NCBI RefSeq assembly: GCF_005217615.1
Contig: NZ_SZNK01000001.1
Coordinates: forward strand, 3,312,501-3,376,500
Length of the DNA: 64,000 bases
Source: Brevibacillus antibioticus
GTDB lineage: Bacteria; Bacillota; Bacilli; Brevibacillales; Brevibacillaceae
Reading direction: 5' to 3'
Below the pieces are notes generated by a model. It had not been told where the DNA came from. It saw nothing but the letters and a program-made list of their open reading frames with translations, and searched no databases. Both the position numbers and the translations under genes were made by a program. Positions 16,691-24,770 of this stretch are shown here, piece after piece (position 1 is the stretch's first letter; each line of letters starts with the position of its first letter).

Positions 16691-18168
16691 CGATTGGCAG
16701 TTTCAACGGTTGTTCGTATCCCTGGCTCCGCAAAGATCGTTTCAACATCTCGGGTAAGCCGCAACTCAACCACTTGATCACATGCCAGCTTGGAAAGAAT
16801 CTGGTCATGCGTGATAATGACGACCGTTTTACCTGCTTCGGCTAGCCTTTTCACCCATGCGGCTACCTTCAGCACTCCATCGCCGTCAAGTCCGCTTGTC
16901 GGTTCATCCAGCACAATCAGTTCTGCCTCTGAGCAATAAGCGGCTGCCATCGTGACCCGCTGCTTCTCTCCACCGGATAATGATGCAGGATGCCGATCGC
17001 GAAGCTCGCGCAAACCGAAAGCATCCATCGCCTCATACGCCTTTTCGCGGAGCTCTTCATTCAAGACTTTTCCCAACACGATTTCGTTTCCGACACTGTC
17101 TGCGTAGAGCTGGTAGTCCGCATCCTGCATCACCGAATAGCTCACTGCTCGTCTTTTGCTGGCGGACAGCGAACGACCTTGGCGGACAATCGTTCCTTTT
17201 CGTTCTTGAAGAAGACCGCATAAAATTTTGCACAACGTCGTCTTCCCCGTACCGTTCTCTCCAGTCAACGCAGTTACGCTCCCCTGTGGAAGCGAGACGT
17301 TGATATCGGTGATTCCGTCGTTTTTCTTTTTATAAAAATAGCTAAGCCCTCTTCCTTCCAGCATGAATTCGGACATCTCTGGCTGCTCGCGTTTCTTCGC
17401 TGTCTCGGGAAGTGTCATGTCAGGATGGCGCAGACCGTACATACGCACGTCACCATGAGACAGCTGACAGAACTCGTCCTTCGTCCACGTCCGTGCGATT
17501 TTGCCATTTTCCATGCAGACAAACAAATCGACAACGGGTAGAAAAGGAACGAGCCGATGCTCGCTAATGAGCAGGGTGGTACCGTTTTGCTTGAGCTTGC
17601 TTAAGATTTCAATCAGGTTTTGCGTAGAGGATGCATCCAGATTCGCAGTAGGCTCATCCAATAAGAGAAGTGGCGGTGTCAAAATGGATGCGGCCGCTAT
17701 AGCCACCCGTTGCTTTTGCCCGCTAGACAGCTTATGTAAAGAGGTATCGAGCAGGTGGGAAATCCCGAGCTGGCTCGCCTGCCTATCTATCCGACTTCGA
17801 ATCTCGTCTGGTGCCATGCCGATGTTTTCCGCGGAAAACGCCAGCTCATCCCGGACGGTTTCCATAAAAAATTGGCTGCGGGGATCTTGAAATACGACAC
17901 CCATTAGCCGGGTACGTTCCTCGGGCAGCATGCTCGCAGGACTTTTGCCGCCCACGCTTACTTCACCCGCGAGACGTCCAGCATAAAAATTCGGTGCGAG
18001 ACCATTGACCAGCCTCATAATCGTACTCTTGCCGCAACCAGACCGCCCACATAGCACGACACACTGTCCAGCTTTTACAGATAGGCTAATATTTTTCACG
18101 CCGGTCTCCGTGTCATGTTCCCCATCTTCCTGTCCATAATGAAACGTGACATCGTTTATCTCAATCAC
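16687..18168 (-). CDS. ECF transporter ATP-binding protein (EcfA-EcfA' fusion)
   Basis: One polypeptide carries two ABC ATPase domains of the energy-coupling-factor type. Domain 1 has Walker A GRSGCGKST, signature LSSGQKQR and Walker B LLLLDEPTANLD. Domain 2 has GENGTGKTT, LSGGEKQR and LIVLDEPTSGLD. The start is GTG 18168, with GGAGGG 8 nt upstream and a 4-nt overlap (GTGA) with the ecfT stop, giving about 494 residues. With EcfT it forms the energising module for a vitamin or metal S component. No S component lies in this operon. The Fur-like box upstream suggests iron control. Confidence 0.92.
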   Translation of the reverse strand: MIEINDVTFHYGQEDGEHDTETGVKNISLSVKAGQCVVLCGRSGCGKSTIMRLVNGLAPNFYAGRLAGEVSVGGKSPASMLPEERTRLMGVVFQDPRSQFFMETVRDELAFSAENIGMAPDEIRSRIDRQASQLGISHLLDTSLHKLSSGQKQRVAIAAASILTPPLLLLDEPTANLDASSTQNLIEILSKLKQNGTTLLISEHRLVPFLPVVDLFVCMENGKIARTWTKDEFCQLSHGDVRMYGLRHPDMTLPETAKKREQPEMSEFMLEGRGLSYFYKKKNDGITDINVSLPQGSVTALTGENGTGKTTLCKILCGLLQERKGTIVRQGRSLSASKRRAVSYSVMQDADYQLYADSVGNEIVLGKVLNEELREKAYEAMDAFGLRELRDRHPASLSGGEKQRVTMAAAYCSEAELIVLDEPTSGLDGDGVLKVAAWVKRLAEAGKTVVIITHDQILSKLACDQVVELRLTRDVETIFAEPGIRTTVETANR

Positions 18169-18887
18169 GAAATCATCCCTCCCGTCCAGTAAATTACCGA
18201 GCCTATGAGCGCATACACCCCTACGACGATGCCATCCATGATCTTGAAGCCAACCGGGTAGATAGAGGTCCGCGCGTTTGTGCACTCGATACCGCGGAGC
18301 TCAGCAGATGACGCCAGTTCTGACGACAGCTTTAGACAACGGACGACCAACGGCATAAAAAAGCATTCGTAGGCCATGGCCGGATGCTTCAGTACGCTGT
18401 ACCAACGTGGAAAAATCCCTCTGGCGCGGATCCCGTCACGAATCGCTTTCATTTCCAAAATGACCACGGGGAAAAATCGGATCAAAATGCAAATCATCAC
18501 CAAAATCGGTTTGGGGACTGACATCTTCTCAAACGCACTCATGATACTGCCAGGTGGCGTATAGATCAGAACGGTGCCAATCATGATGACAGGCATCATT
18601 CTCACCATCGTGTAGACAATGAGCTTCATCGTTCCCAATGCCAGCGCATTCGGCATGAAAAACACAAAAGCCATGCACACGCAATAGAACACGACCAGTT
18701 GGAACGCCTTTCTGGACAGGTGATTCCATACCAAGTACACTACACTTAGTGCCACCAGTAGATGCACTTGCATATCATCACGAACGGTCATGGCCAAAAT
18801 ACTCGCTATAATCAGCACCAACAGATGCGTTCTGGGACCGAGCCGCCTCGTACGCGTTGTTTCTTTTTCATATGCTTTTTCCTTCAT
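18165..18887 (-). CDS. ECF transporter transmembrane component T (EcfT)
   Basis: A membrane scaffold that couples the ATPases to the S component. There are about five to six hydrophobic segments, and the two cytoplasmic coupling helices carry the Ala-Arg-Gly type motifs IRARGIF and AELRGIE. The start ATG 18887 gives 240 residues; the frame is open further to 18953. Translationally coupled to the fused ATPase. It is the first gene after a promoter that overlaps a Fur-box-like sequence, and divergent from an AraC regulator. Confidence 0.9.
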   Translation of the reverse strand: MKEKAYEKETTRTRRLGPRTHLLVLIIASILAMTVRDDMQVHLLVALSVVYLVWNHLSRKAFQLVVFYCVCMAFVFFMPNALALGTMKLIVYTMVRMMPVIMIGTVLIYTPPGSIMSAFEKMSVPKPILVMICILIRFFPVVILEMKAIRDGIRARGIFPRWYSVLKHPAMAYECFFMPLVVRCLKLSSELASSAELRGIECTNARTSIYPVGFKIMDGIVVGVYALIGSVIYWTGGMIS

Positions 18888-18971
18888 TCGACAGACACCC
18901 CTACAACCGAGATCACACACAACCTTATTAAAGGGAAAAGGAGCACGCAGCATTCCCCCTTACAAATCGTA

Positions 18972-19000
18972 ATGATAATGATGATCATAACCTCTAGCAA
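18972..19000 (-). promoter_or_regulatory. Promoter of the ECF operon with overlapping Fur-box-like site
   Basis: On the minus strand TTGCTA (18995-19000), a 17-bp spacer and TATCAT (18972-18977). Overlapping it, 18973-18987 reads TGATAAT-G-ATGATCA, one mismatch from the Bacillus 7-1-7 Fur box TGATAAT-N-ATTATCA. Iron-replete repression is the inferred regulation. Confidence 0.65.
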
Positions 19001-19068
19001 TACGACTGGTAGACTTACGTCTTTTCGTGGTATGTTTTCGTCCGATCACGGCATGGGTGGTGACTATA

Positions 19069-20043
19069 ATGAAAGATATTTTGACGGAACTACATACGCC
19101 GTGTTTACTACAATGCGGCTTTTATCCTGACGACGACCACGGTCCATACAATCGCGAGGGTGTTTGTTTTTCTGTTTTGCCAGAGAAAGGGCAGGGGCGC
19201 TACTGGACTTATACGCGCGACAACCTGTTTTCGATTTCGATCCAGGATTTTGTCTTTTACGAGGATTTGTTTCTGGAGTTCCAGCAACCCAAGTACCTGA
19301 GCTTCAATTATTACGATTCCGTCTCTGGAGAAGAATTCAATCCGTATAAGTGCTTGGCATCCGGCTGCATCCGCGTTCACATCGGCTATAACAATGTGTA
19401 TCGAGCCAGTTATCGCAAAAACATTCCGATTCGCTCGACGGCGATTGAAATCATGCCGGAGTATTACGAGGATTATTTGAAAAGCAAATACCCAGTAGAG
19501 TATAAGGACCTGCGCTCGTCCTTTATTACAGTAGATGGGATGACGAATTTCGCGGAGCTTGTTTTCTTGCTCCGACAGATACGGAATTTTCGGGGAACGG
19601 GCATTGCCGCAAAGCTGTACTACGAAGGGAAAGTCGCAGAAGCAGTATCGCTGATCGTGGAGAAGGCCAAAGCACATAAAAAAACGTATCCAACCAAAAG
19701 CATATCCCGACAGGATTTGGACGGCCTGACTGCTGTGACCGCCTACATTGACAATCACTTCGCCTCCGAAATACACTTGGAGCACCTCGCCCGAATCGCC
19801 TGCATGGGACTCACCAAGCTGAAATACACTTTTAAACAAGCGAACCAATGCACCATCACTGAATATATCCAAAACAAGCGTATGAATCACGCCGAGCAAC
19901 TGCTCACGAGCACCGATTTACAGATCAATCAAATTGCGAACATTGTGGGCTACCACAACTCCAGTCGCTTCTCCCAGCTGTTTTGCAAAAGCACCGGGCT
20001 GTTGCCCAACGAATACCGGAGATTCACGGTTACACCCAAATAG
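19069..20043 (+). CDS. AraC family transcriptional regulator (PchR-like)
   Basis: A ~324-residue regulator. The N-terminal ~215 residues form a sensing region ending with an AAKLYYEGKVAEAVSLIVEK segment like that of PchR-type siderophore-responsive regulators. The C-terminal ~100 residues are a two-HTH AraC domain (IHLEHLARIACMGLTKLKYTFKQ, QIANIVGYHNSSRFSQLF). ATG 19069 has GGGTGGTG about 7 nt upstream. It is divergent from the ECF operon, with the Fur-like box between them. It probably activates that operon when a metallophore is present (inference). Confidence 0.88.
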   Translation: MKDILTELHTPCLLQCGFYPDDDHGPYNREGVCFSVLPEKGQGRYWTYTRDNLFSISIQDFVFYEDLFLEFQQPKYLSFNYYDSVSGEEFNPYKCLASGCIRVHIGYNNVYRASYRKNIPIRSTAIEIMPEYYEDYLKSKYPVEYKDLRSSFITVDGMTNFAELVFLLRQIRNFRGTGIAAKLYYEGKVAEAVSLIVEKAKAHKKTYPTKSISRQDLDGLTAVTAYIDNHFASEIHLEHLARIACMGLTKLKYTFKQANQCTITEYIQNKRMNHAEQLLTSTDLQINQIANIVGYHNSSRFSQLFCKSTGLLPNEYRRFTVTPK

Positions 20044-20055
20044 AATCATGGTAAA

Positions 20056-20085
20056 AAGCTGTAGCCAATGATATGGCTACAGCTA
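20056..20085. repeat. Repeated hairpin element, copy 1
   Basis: AGCTGTAGCC and GGCTACAGCT flank an 8-nt loop. The same 28-bp hairpin with matching outer sequence (AAGACTGT-GA) recurs in inverted orientation at 20945-20972. Both copies sit immediately 3' of a gene (araC-type here, DoxX-like there). Confidence 0.85.
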
Positions 20086-20094
20086 AGACTGTAG

Positions 20095-20126
20095 AGAAAC
20101 TCCGTTTTTTCGGGGTTTCTTTCATT
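20095..20126 (+). terminator. Terminator after the AraC regulator
   Basis: GAAACTCCG and CGGGGTTTC form a stem followed by TTTCATTTT. Confidence 0.7.
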
Positions 20127-20194
20127 TTGATTATATGAAATGGCGACGGCGTTATGAGGTGTACGGATAGGAAGAATATTTGTGAATGCAAAAC

Positions 20195-20240
20195 AAACCT
20201 CCATCTCCACATTTCTTGTGGTTTTGAAGGTTTGTTTGTA
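20195..20240 (-). terminator. Hairpin downstream of the small peptide gene
   Basis: On the minus strand AAACAAACCT and AGGTTTGTTT form a stem with an inner CCAC/GTGG pairing. It could end the transcript of the 51-residue peptide. It also overlaps a second, poorly supported ORF (20152-20292). Confidence 0.5.
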
Positions 20241-20312
20241 GAGGATGATTGAGTATCCTAGCAAATTTTTCGTTTAATGCCGGTACCCTCATCCCCCAAA
20301 TTATTCTTTTTC

Positions 20313-20468
20313 CTAGCAGCAGATAAAGTTGAGAGGGTTCTGCGGGTAATGTTTTGCTGTCCCCTGTTTTAAAATACACAACACATTAGCGTTGCAGGGA
20401 GGATCAGGAATGTAACCGATTGTTGAATCTTTCTTGACACCAATTAACTTTGAAAATTGATCTAACAT
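20313..20468 (-). CDS. Candidate bacteriocin/RiPP-like precursor peptide, 51 residues
   Basis: ATG 20468 has GGAGG 8 nt upstream and is driven by a perfect consensus promoter (20510-20538). The product begins MLDQFSKLIGVKKDSTIGY, turns at PDPP, and ends with a Cys-containing part (CNANVLC, then NFICC at the very end). It has four Cys in total and only one Thr after the PDPP. A leader-plus-core organisation and the CC terminus recall small modified or disulfide bacteriocins, but few Ser/Thr argue against a typical lanthipeptide. An ABC-exporter fragment lies divergently next door. No family is recognised, so the bacteriocin role is inference. Confidence 0.55.
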   Translation of the reverse strand: MLDQFSKLIGVKKDSTIGYIPDPPCNANVLCILKQGTAKHYPQNPLNFICC

Positions 20469-20509
20469 CGCTACAACCTCCATTTTTTTCATTTTTTACT
20501 TTCAATTCA

Positions 20510-20538
20510 ATTATAAGAATCGCAACACAAACTGTCAA
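20510..20538 (-). promoter_or_regulatory. Perfect consensus sigma-A promoter for the peptide gene
   Basis: On the minus strand TTGACA (20533-20538), exactly 17 bp, then TATAAT (20510-20515). The start codon is about 42 bp downstream. Both hexamers are exact consensus. Confidence 0.85.
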
Positions 20539-20590
20539 ATAATATATTATTTTCAATTAATTACCAAAATAAAGTTTGAAGGAGGTTTCT

Positions 20591-20881
20591 GTGTACGTTC
20601 TCATTCCACTAACGGTAGTAGTTGCTTTCTTCGGCTGTAACTTTATTCATACCGAAAGTTCAGGAATATCGAATCCTGTTCTAAGGGATATTCACTTGCA
20701 CATACGGCCTGGTGAAAAAATCTCAATCGTCGGTATGTGTCTATCGAAGCGGACGCCTCGGAGTTCATTCCGGCGTCGCTCTCAACAAATCCAGGAGAAA
20801 ATAAAGCAAATAAAATTGCCCCTCAACCATATTCATGACTGTAGAAAACCTCCCATTCATATTCTAAGAATATTACAGTAA
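20591..20881 (+). pseudogene. ABC exporter remnant (lantibiotic/peptide exporter-like)
   Basis: A GTG with a good GGAGG site starts a hydrophobic stretch (YVLIPLTVVVAFFG) that runs into NPVLRDIHLHIRPGEKISIVG. That stretch is the strand before Walker A in NisT/peptide-exporter ATPases. The Walker A and everything after it are missing: the frame continues as unrelated basic sequence and stops at 20881. Most of the membrane domain is also absent. This is best read as a decayed exporter gene with internal deletions. Confidence 0.6.
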
Positions 20882-20919
20882 ATCAACACGATGTCGTGTG
20901 TAATTATGACAAATAAAAA

Positions 20920-20978
20920 ACTGCCGACTTTTTCGACAGTCTGAGCTGTAGCCAATGATGTGGCTACAGCTTCTTTTG
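20920..20978. repeat. Repeated double-hairpin element, copy 2, and terminator of the DoxX-like gene
   Basis: The hairpin AGCTGTAGCC/GGCTACAGCT (20945-20972) is inverted relative to copy 1. On the minus strand it is followed by GACTGTCGA-GTCGGCAGT and a T-run, which would terminate the DoxX-like gene. Confidence 0.75.
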
Positions 20979-20991
20979 TGTAGCTTGTGCT

Positions 20992-21393
20992 TCATTTTTC
21001 TTCTTTGGCAGCGATAAGCAGTTTTCGCACACGATCATCCCGCAGCCACAATCCGCCCCACATCAAAATCGCGAGGTAGACAGCAAACAGCGTATGCGTA
21101 AAAAGTGGCGCATCGACACGGATCTGGGTAGCAATGACCCCACCGAAAAATCCAGTCAACAAAAGCGCACCCAAAACGGCTGTCCGGGGTATAGCATACA
21201 ACACTGTTGATACAAGGGCGAGTATTCCAATCACGCCAATATGATGCTGCGCATAGCCAAGTACGAGGGTTCCCTCTACGACAGGAGCAGGCTGGATCAG
21301 TTTGAATACACCGTCAAAAAGCATAAAAAGAATAACAAGTCCGCTCATAATCCGTGCCATCCACAGACGTGTTTTGGAAATTTGACTCCGCAT
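20992..21393 (-). CDS. DoxX-like family membrane protein
   Basis: A 133-residue protein with four hydrophobic segments. The first begins ARIMSGLVILFMLFDGVFKLI, the typical DoxX-like opening, and the last ends at a charged WLRDDRVRK tail. The start ATG 21393 has AAAGGTGGG 6 nt upstream; an in-frame ATG six codons earlier overlaps that site. DoxX-like proteins are small membrane proteins of uncertain role, some linked to thiol/quinone chemistry. Monocistronic. Confidence 0.85.
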   Translation of the reverse strand: MRSQISKTRLWMARIMSGLVILFMLFDGVFKLIQPAPVVEGTLVLGYAQHHIGVIGILALVSTVLYAIPRTAVLGALLLTGFFGGVIATQIRVDAPLFTHTLFAVYLAILMWGGLWLRDDRVRKLLIAAKEEK

Positions 21394-21526
21394 CGGGGTC
21401 CCACCTTTCATTTTTTCCTAAGCAGATCGTAGCACATTCAAAGCGGCGACATTTCTTCTGAATTGCTCTTTTGGGGAAGTATCATTTGTAACCTGGTTGA
21501 TTCTACATTTTTCGAGCAACAAAAAG

Positions 21527-21563
21527 AAGTGCCAGCCTGCGCGCCGACACTTCCTTTTTGCTG
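21527..21563 (-). terminator. Terminator of the TraB/GumN gene
   Basis: GAAGTG-CGGC and GC-CACTTC arms form a stem on the minus strand, followed by TTTTTGTTG. Confidence 0.75.
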
Positions 21564-21566
21564 CTC

Positions 21567-22949
21567 TTATTGCAATTGTTGCACCTGATAGCCCTTTGCT
21601 TTCAAATGATCGATAACCATGCCTTTCATCGAGAAGTGGGCAGCACCGACCACGACAAAAGAAGTCGTTTCCCCTTTTTTCTCCAATACTTCTGCCAGTT
21701 TAATCGCCATGTTTTTGTCTCGCTCACCGAGCAGACGCTGGTTCACTTCGCCTTCACCGAAATCACCATGTGTCGTCATGATCTGGATAAAGCCATTCAG
21801 ATCGCCTTCTACCCATTCTGTCTGCATGTCTTTTAATAGCTTATTGCCTTTCTCCAGCCCATTTTCAGCCATAGCGCTATCTAAAATGATGTTCAATTCT
21901 TTTTCCTGCTGCTCTGTCGTTACACCTGACAGCAAGTCCGCTTGCAGCTTAATTCCTTCCAGCTCGTTGATCGGCTTCTCATCCAGCATCGCCTTCGTCA
22001 GGAAGTACCTGTCGATGCCAGTTAGCATCGCGAACTGAACATCTGTATCACTGTTTACGTAGCCGAGCGTTGGCACAGACAACGAAATAGCAAATGGCTT
22101 GTAGGCATCAAATGAATTGGCTGGCAGTTGCAGCTTTGCAAGCAATTTTTGCACCTTTTCGTACGTTTCAGCGGATACATGATCCTTCAGTGTGGTGCCA
22201 TCCGTGTATACCATCTTTTGTGTTAAATAGTCATTGTCACCGTTGAGAATATCGGCTTCCACCCACAGTTCATCTGACTCTTCATACGCTTCCCGGATGT
22301 CTTTTTGCATCGGGTACATATCTGCGATCCCCATGTGAATCGAGCCAAGCAAGTACATGGTGTTTTTGCCGTTGGTCACTTTCCACATGAGACCTTCGGC
22401 ACCTCCACCCACCGTATCGTATGCGAACTCGACCAGTCGGCTCGCCATCACCGTCGCTTGTTCAACTGTGCTTGGCTGATTCAACTCGAGACCTGCGCTT
22501 GTCCCTTTGACTAAGCCTTTTTTCTTCATATAGTCAATCGGGTTATCCCCGCTCATTTCGAATGCTGCTGGCAGTTCGTAGTTCGCCAGGAGCTTGTACA
22601 GAGTAGTAATGACTGCTTCTCTCGTAATGACCTTTTCAGTCGGAAAGGACAAGGAAGGGTTCTTTTTCTTCAATCCCAGAAGATCCAGCTTTTTCGCTGT
22701 TCCTTCCATCAAGGTAATAAACTTGTCAGCAGGAATCGATTGCTGAAAAGAATCTTCTTCATACCACGCGATTGGAAAAATTCCGTATTTCTCCCCTTCG
22801 TTCAACGTGGTCACCGACCAAGGGCTAATTACGGGAGCTACGGGGGTTTGCCCGTGGACTGGAAGCATATACCCTAGCAAAAGCGCCAAACTGAGTGCAC
22901 CTGTACCCGCCCAGCGAGTCAGTTTGCTCCAATGTTTGTTTAGTTTCAT
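21567..22949 (-). CDS. Secreted TraB/GumN family protein with SLH-like N-terminal repeats
   Basis: A 460-residue exported protein. The signal peptide is at residues 1-33. Residues ~45-190 resemble divergent SLH repeats (VITREAVITTLYKLL, MKKKGLVKGTSAGLELNQPS). The C-terminal ~260 residues are a TraB/GumN domain, related to Tiki metalloproteases. It has the conserved opening MWKVTNGKNTMYLLGSIHMG (containing the GSIH motif) and the late GAAHFSMKGMV (GxxH) motif. TraB/Tiki proteins may act as metallopeptidases; the substrate here is unknown. Probably cell-wall attached. Confidence 0.88.
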   Translation of the reverse strand: MKLNKHWSKLTRWAGTGALSLALLLGYMLPVHGQTPVAPVISPWSVTTLNEGEKYGIFPIAWYEEDSFQQSIPADKFITLMEGTAKKLDLLGLKKKNPSLSFPTEKVITREAVITTLYKLLANYELPAAFEMSGDNPIDYMKKKGLVKGTSAGLELNQPSTVEQATVMASRLVEFAYDTVGGGAEGLMWKVTNGKNTMYLLGSIHMGIADMYPMQKDIREAYEESDELWVEADILNGDNDYLTQKMVYTDGTTLKDHVSAETYEKVQKLLAKLQLPANSFDAYKPFAISLSVPTLGYVNSDTDVQFAMLTGIDRYFLTKAMLDEKPINELEGIKLQADLLSGVTTEQQEKELNIILDSAMAENGLEKGNKLLKDMQTEWVEGDLNGFIQIMTTHGDFGEGEVNQRLLGERDKNMAIKLAEVLEKKGETTSFVVVGAAHFSMKGMVIDHLKAKGYQVQQLQ

Positions 22950-23092
22950 GAAACTTTCTCCTCTCGATTCTAAGCTGAATGATTTTATGTCAGTCTATCT
23001 CAGTGGTAGATTATACCACATTTTTCCGGGAGAGATAACCGAATGATAGAAAAGAATAGAAAATACGATCATTTTCACTATACATAAAAAGA

Positions 23093-23135
23093 AAAGGACT
23101 CACCCTCTATTTTACAGGAGGGTGAGTCCTTTTTC
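23093..23135 (-). terminator. Terminator of the FIVAR-SLH gene
   Basis: A 15-bp near-perfect stem (AAGGACTCACCCTC with GAGGGTGAGTCCTT) flanked by A/T runs. Confidence 0.85.
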
Positions 23136-23142
23136 GAAATCG

Positions 23143-24606
23143 TTACTGAATGGATGCCTCTTCAATATCTTTATACGCCCAATGACCAGGTACGACATCC
23201 GGCCATCTTTGCGGGCCAGCTTGATTCTCTGGCACACGATTTAGTACGCGATTGAGAATCGTTACAGCTTCGGCACGAGTCAGCGCTTTCTCTGGCTGGA
23301 AGGTGCCGTTGGGGTAACCTGCCATGTAGCCTTTTGCAACCACCGCTGCAATGATTGGAGATGACCAGTGATCTCCCCTCACATCAAAGAAGGCAGTGCC
23401 CCCTCCCGCACCTTGCAAAGCCTTATATTTATAGATGACCGCGGCTATCTCTGCTCGGGTAATGTTGGCCGATGGGCGGAATGTGCCATCTGGATAGCCG
23501 CTCATCATACCCGCCGTACTTGCTTGATGAATCGGATTCACTGCCCAGTAGTTGTCGGCTACATCGAAGAACCTTCCCTTATTTGCAGACGACTGGCTCA
23601 CCATTCCAGCGTTCAGTAAAATCGCAGCCATCTCCGCACGTGTCACTGTACGATCCGGTTGAAACGTTCCGTCAGGATAGCCATTGATATAACCACGTTC
23701 TCTCTTACTTTTCTTATTGGTTGCAGGGCGTTCCTCTTTCTTATCTGTAGAGCGGCCTCCAGTGAAAAAACTGTTTGTCGGCGTGGTATAGGAACCTTTT
23801 TTGTCCCGATCCCGGTCTCTGTCTCGATACTTGTCATCCTCCAGATCTCTCCATGCTTTCTTCAAATCGTACAGAGCATCGTCTACCTCCGACTGCGTGG
23901 CATGTGTATCGTCGATGACATCCCGTGCATGATCGAGTGCATCTTCCAAATCACGCCAGCTTGATCTGGTGTAGTCGTCTTTATCCAAGTCTTTGTCCTC
24001 GATCTCTTCCACTTTGGCTCTCAATTCTCGTTTATAGACCGCGTCATCTTGTCTCTTCAAGTCTTGTCTCGCTTTGATCAGCTTCTCGAGAGCAACATCC
24101 ACGATAATCTGGCTCGCTTGCGGATCATCCAGCACAAAGTAAGCCTGCCCCAGTCTATTTTGCAGCTCTTTCCAACTGGCCCTCGTGTAATCCTTTTCTT
24201 GCAGCTTTTCCACTGCAATTTCCTCTACTTTCGTTTGCAGTTTACTTTTGTCGACTGTACCTTCCTGCTTCTTCAGCCCTTCTCTTGCTGTGACTAACAC
24301 GGACAAGGCACCATCGATTTCTGCTTGGGTGACGTTTGGCTTCGTCAGTACGGCTTTTGCAGCATCCAACGCATTTACAAGCTTGCTCCAGCTCTCGGGC
24401 GTATATTTTTCCTGGACTAAATTCTCGGCGTTAATGTCATCGACTTTTCCTTGTAAGTGACGAAGATCTACAGTGGATTCTACCGCGGTAGGTGTTTCCT
24501 CTGCACTTGCTGCTTGGCTTACAGGCACGAATATGGATGCTTGGAAGATCAAGCAAAAGAGGCTAAAGAAAACCAGACTCGTTACGGCTCTTTGAAAACG
24601 TCCCAA
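23143..24606 (-). CDS. Cell-surface protein with FIVAR repeats and three SLH domains
   Basis: The start is chosen at TTG 24606, because GGAGG lies 7 nt upstream and the product then opens with a clean signal peptide (RFQRAVTSLVFF core, cleavage after SQAA-S). An ATG at 24660 would add 18 poorly signal-like residues. Three FIVAR-type helical repeats of ~65 residues follow (each with a YT-xSW-L motif and a TQ-E-D-AL motif). Next come a basic/acidic DRDRDRDKK linker and three SLH repeats (NGYPDGTFQPDRTVTRAEM, SGYPDGTFRPSANITRAEI, AGYPNGTFQPEKALTRAEA). Likely a structural or adhesive wall protein. Confidence 0.9.
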   Translation of the reverse strand: MGRFQRAVTSLVFFSLFCLIFQASIFVPVSQAASAEETPTAVESTVDLRHLQGKVDDINAENLVQEKYTPESWSKLVNALDAAKAVLTKPNVTQAEIDGALSVLVTAREGLKKQEGTVDKSKLQTKVEEIAVEKLQEKDYTRASWKELQNRLGQAYFVLDDPQASQIIVDVALEKLIKARQDLKRQDDAVYKRELRAKVEEIEDKDLDKDDYTRSSWRDLEDALDHARDVIDDTHATQSEVDDALYDLKKAWRDLEDDKYRDRDRDRDKKGSYTTPTNSFFTGGRSTDKKEERPATNKKSKRERGYINGYPDGTFQPDRTVTRAEMAAILLNAGMVSQSSANKGRFFDVADNYWAVNPIHQASTAGMMSGYPDGTFRPSANITRAEIAAVIYKYKALQGAGGGTAFFDVRGDHWSSPIIAAVVAKGYMAGYPNGTFQPEKALTRAEAVTILNRVLNRVPENQAGPQRWPDVVPGHWAYKDIEEASIQ

Positions 24607-24718
24607 TTCCCATCCTCCGTTCTTTACGATGACCCATCTGATCATCTTTTTCCCAACCATTTACATTGTATGATGGAGACCGATAAGAGGATTCATATTT
24701 TTAGAGGCCAAAAAACAA

Positions 24719-24764
24719 ACAAAAAACCAAGTAGCCAATAGAGCAGCTGCTTGGTTTTTATTTT
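24719..24764 (-). terminator. Terminator of the DUF418 gene
   Basis: AACCAAG and CTTGGTT arms with an inner AGCTGCT-type region, flanked by A- and T-rich runs. Confidence 0.65.
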
Positions 24765-24770
24765 ATGATG

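Noticed and set aside
20152..20292. 46-codon minus-strand ORF downstream of the peptide gene, with a GDGG motif and two Cys
   Set aside because: It has no properly spaced ribosome binding site, and a likely terminator hairpin lies within it. Kept only as a note because a second peptide in the same transcript is not excluded.
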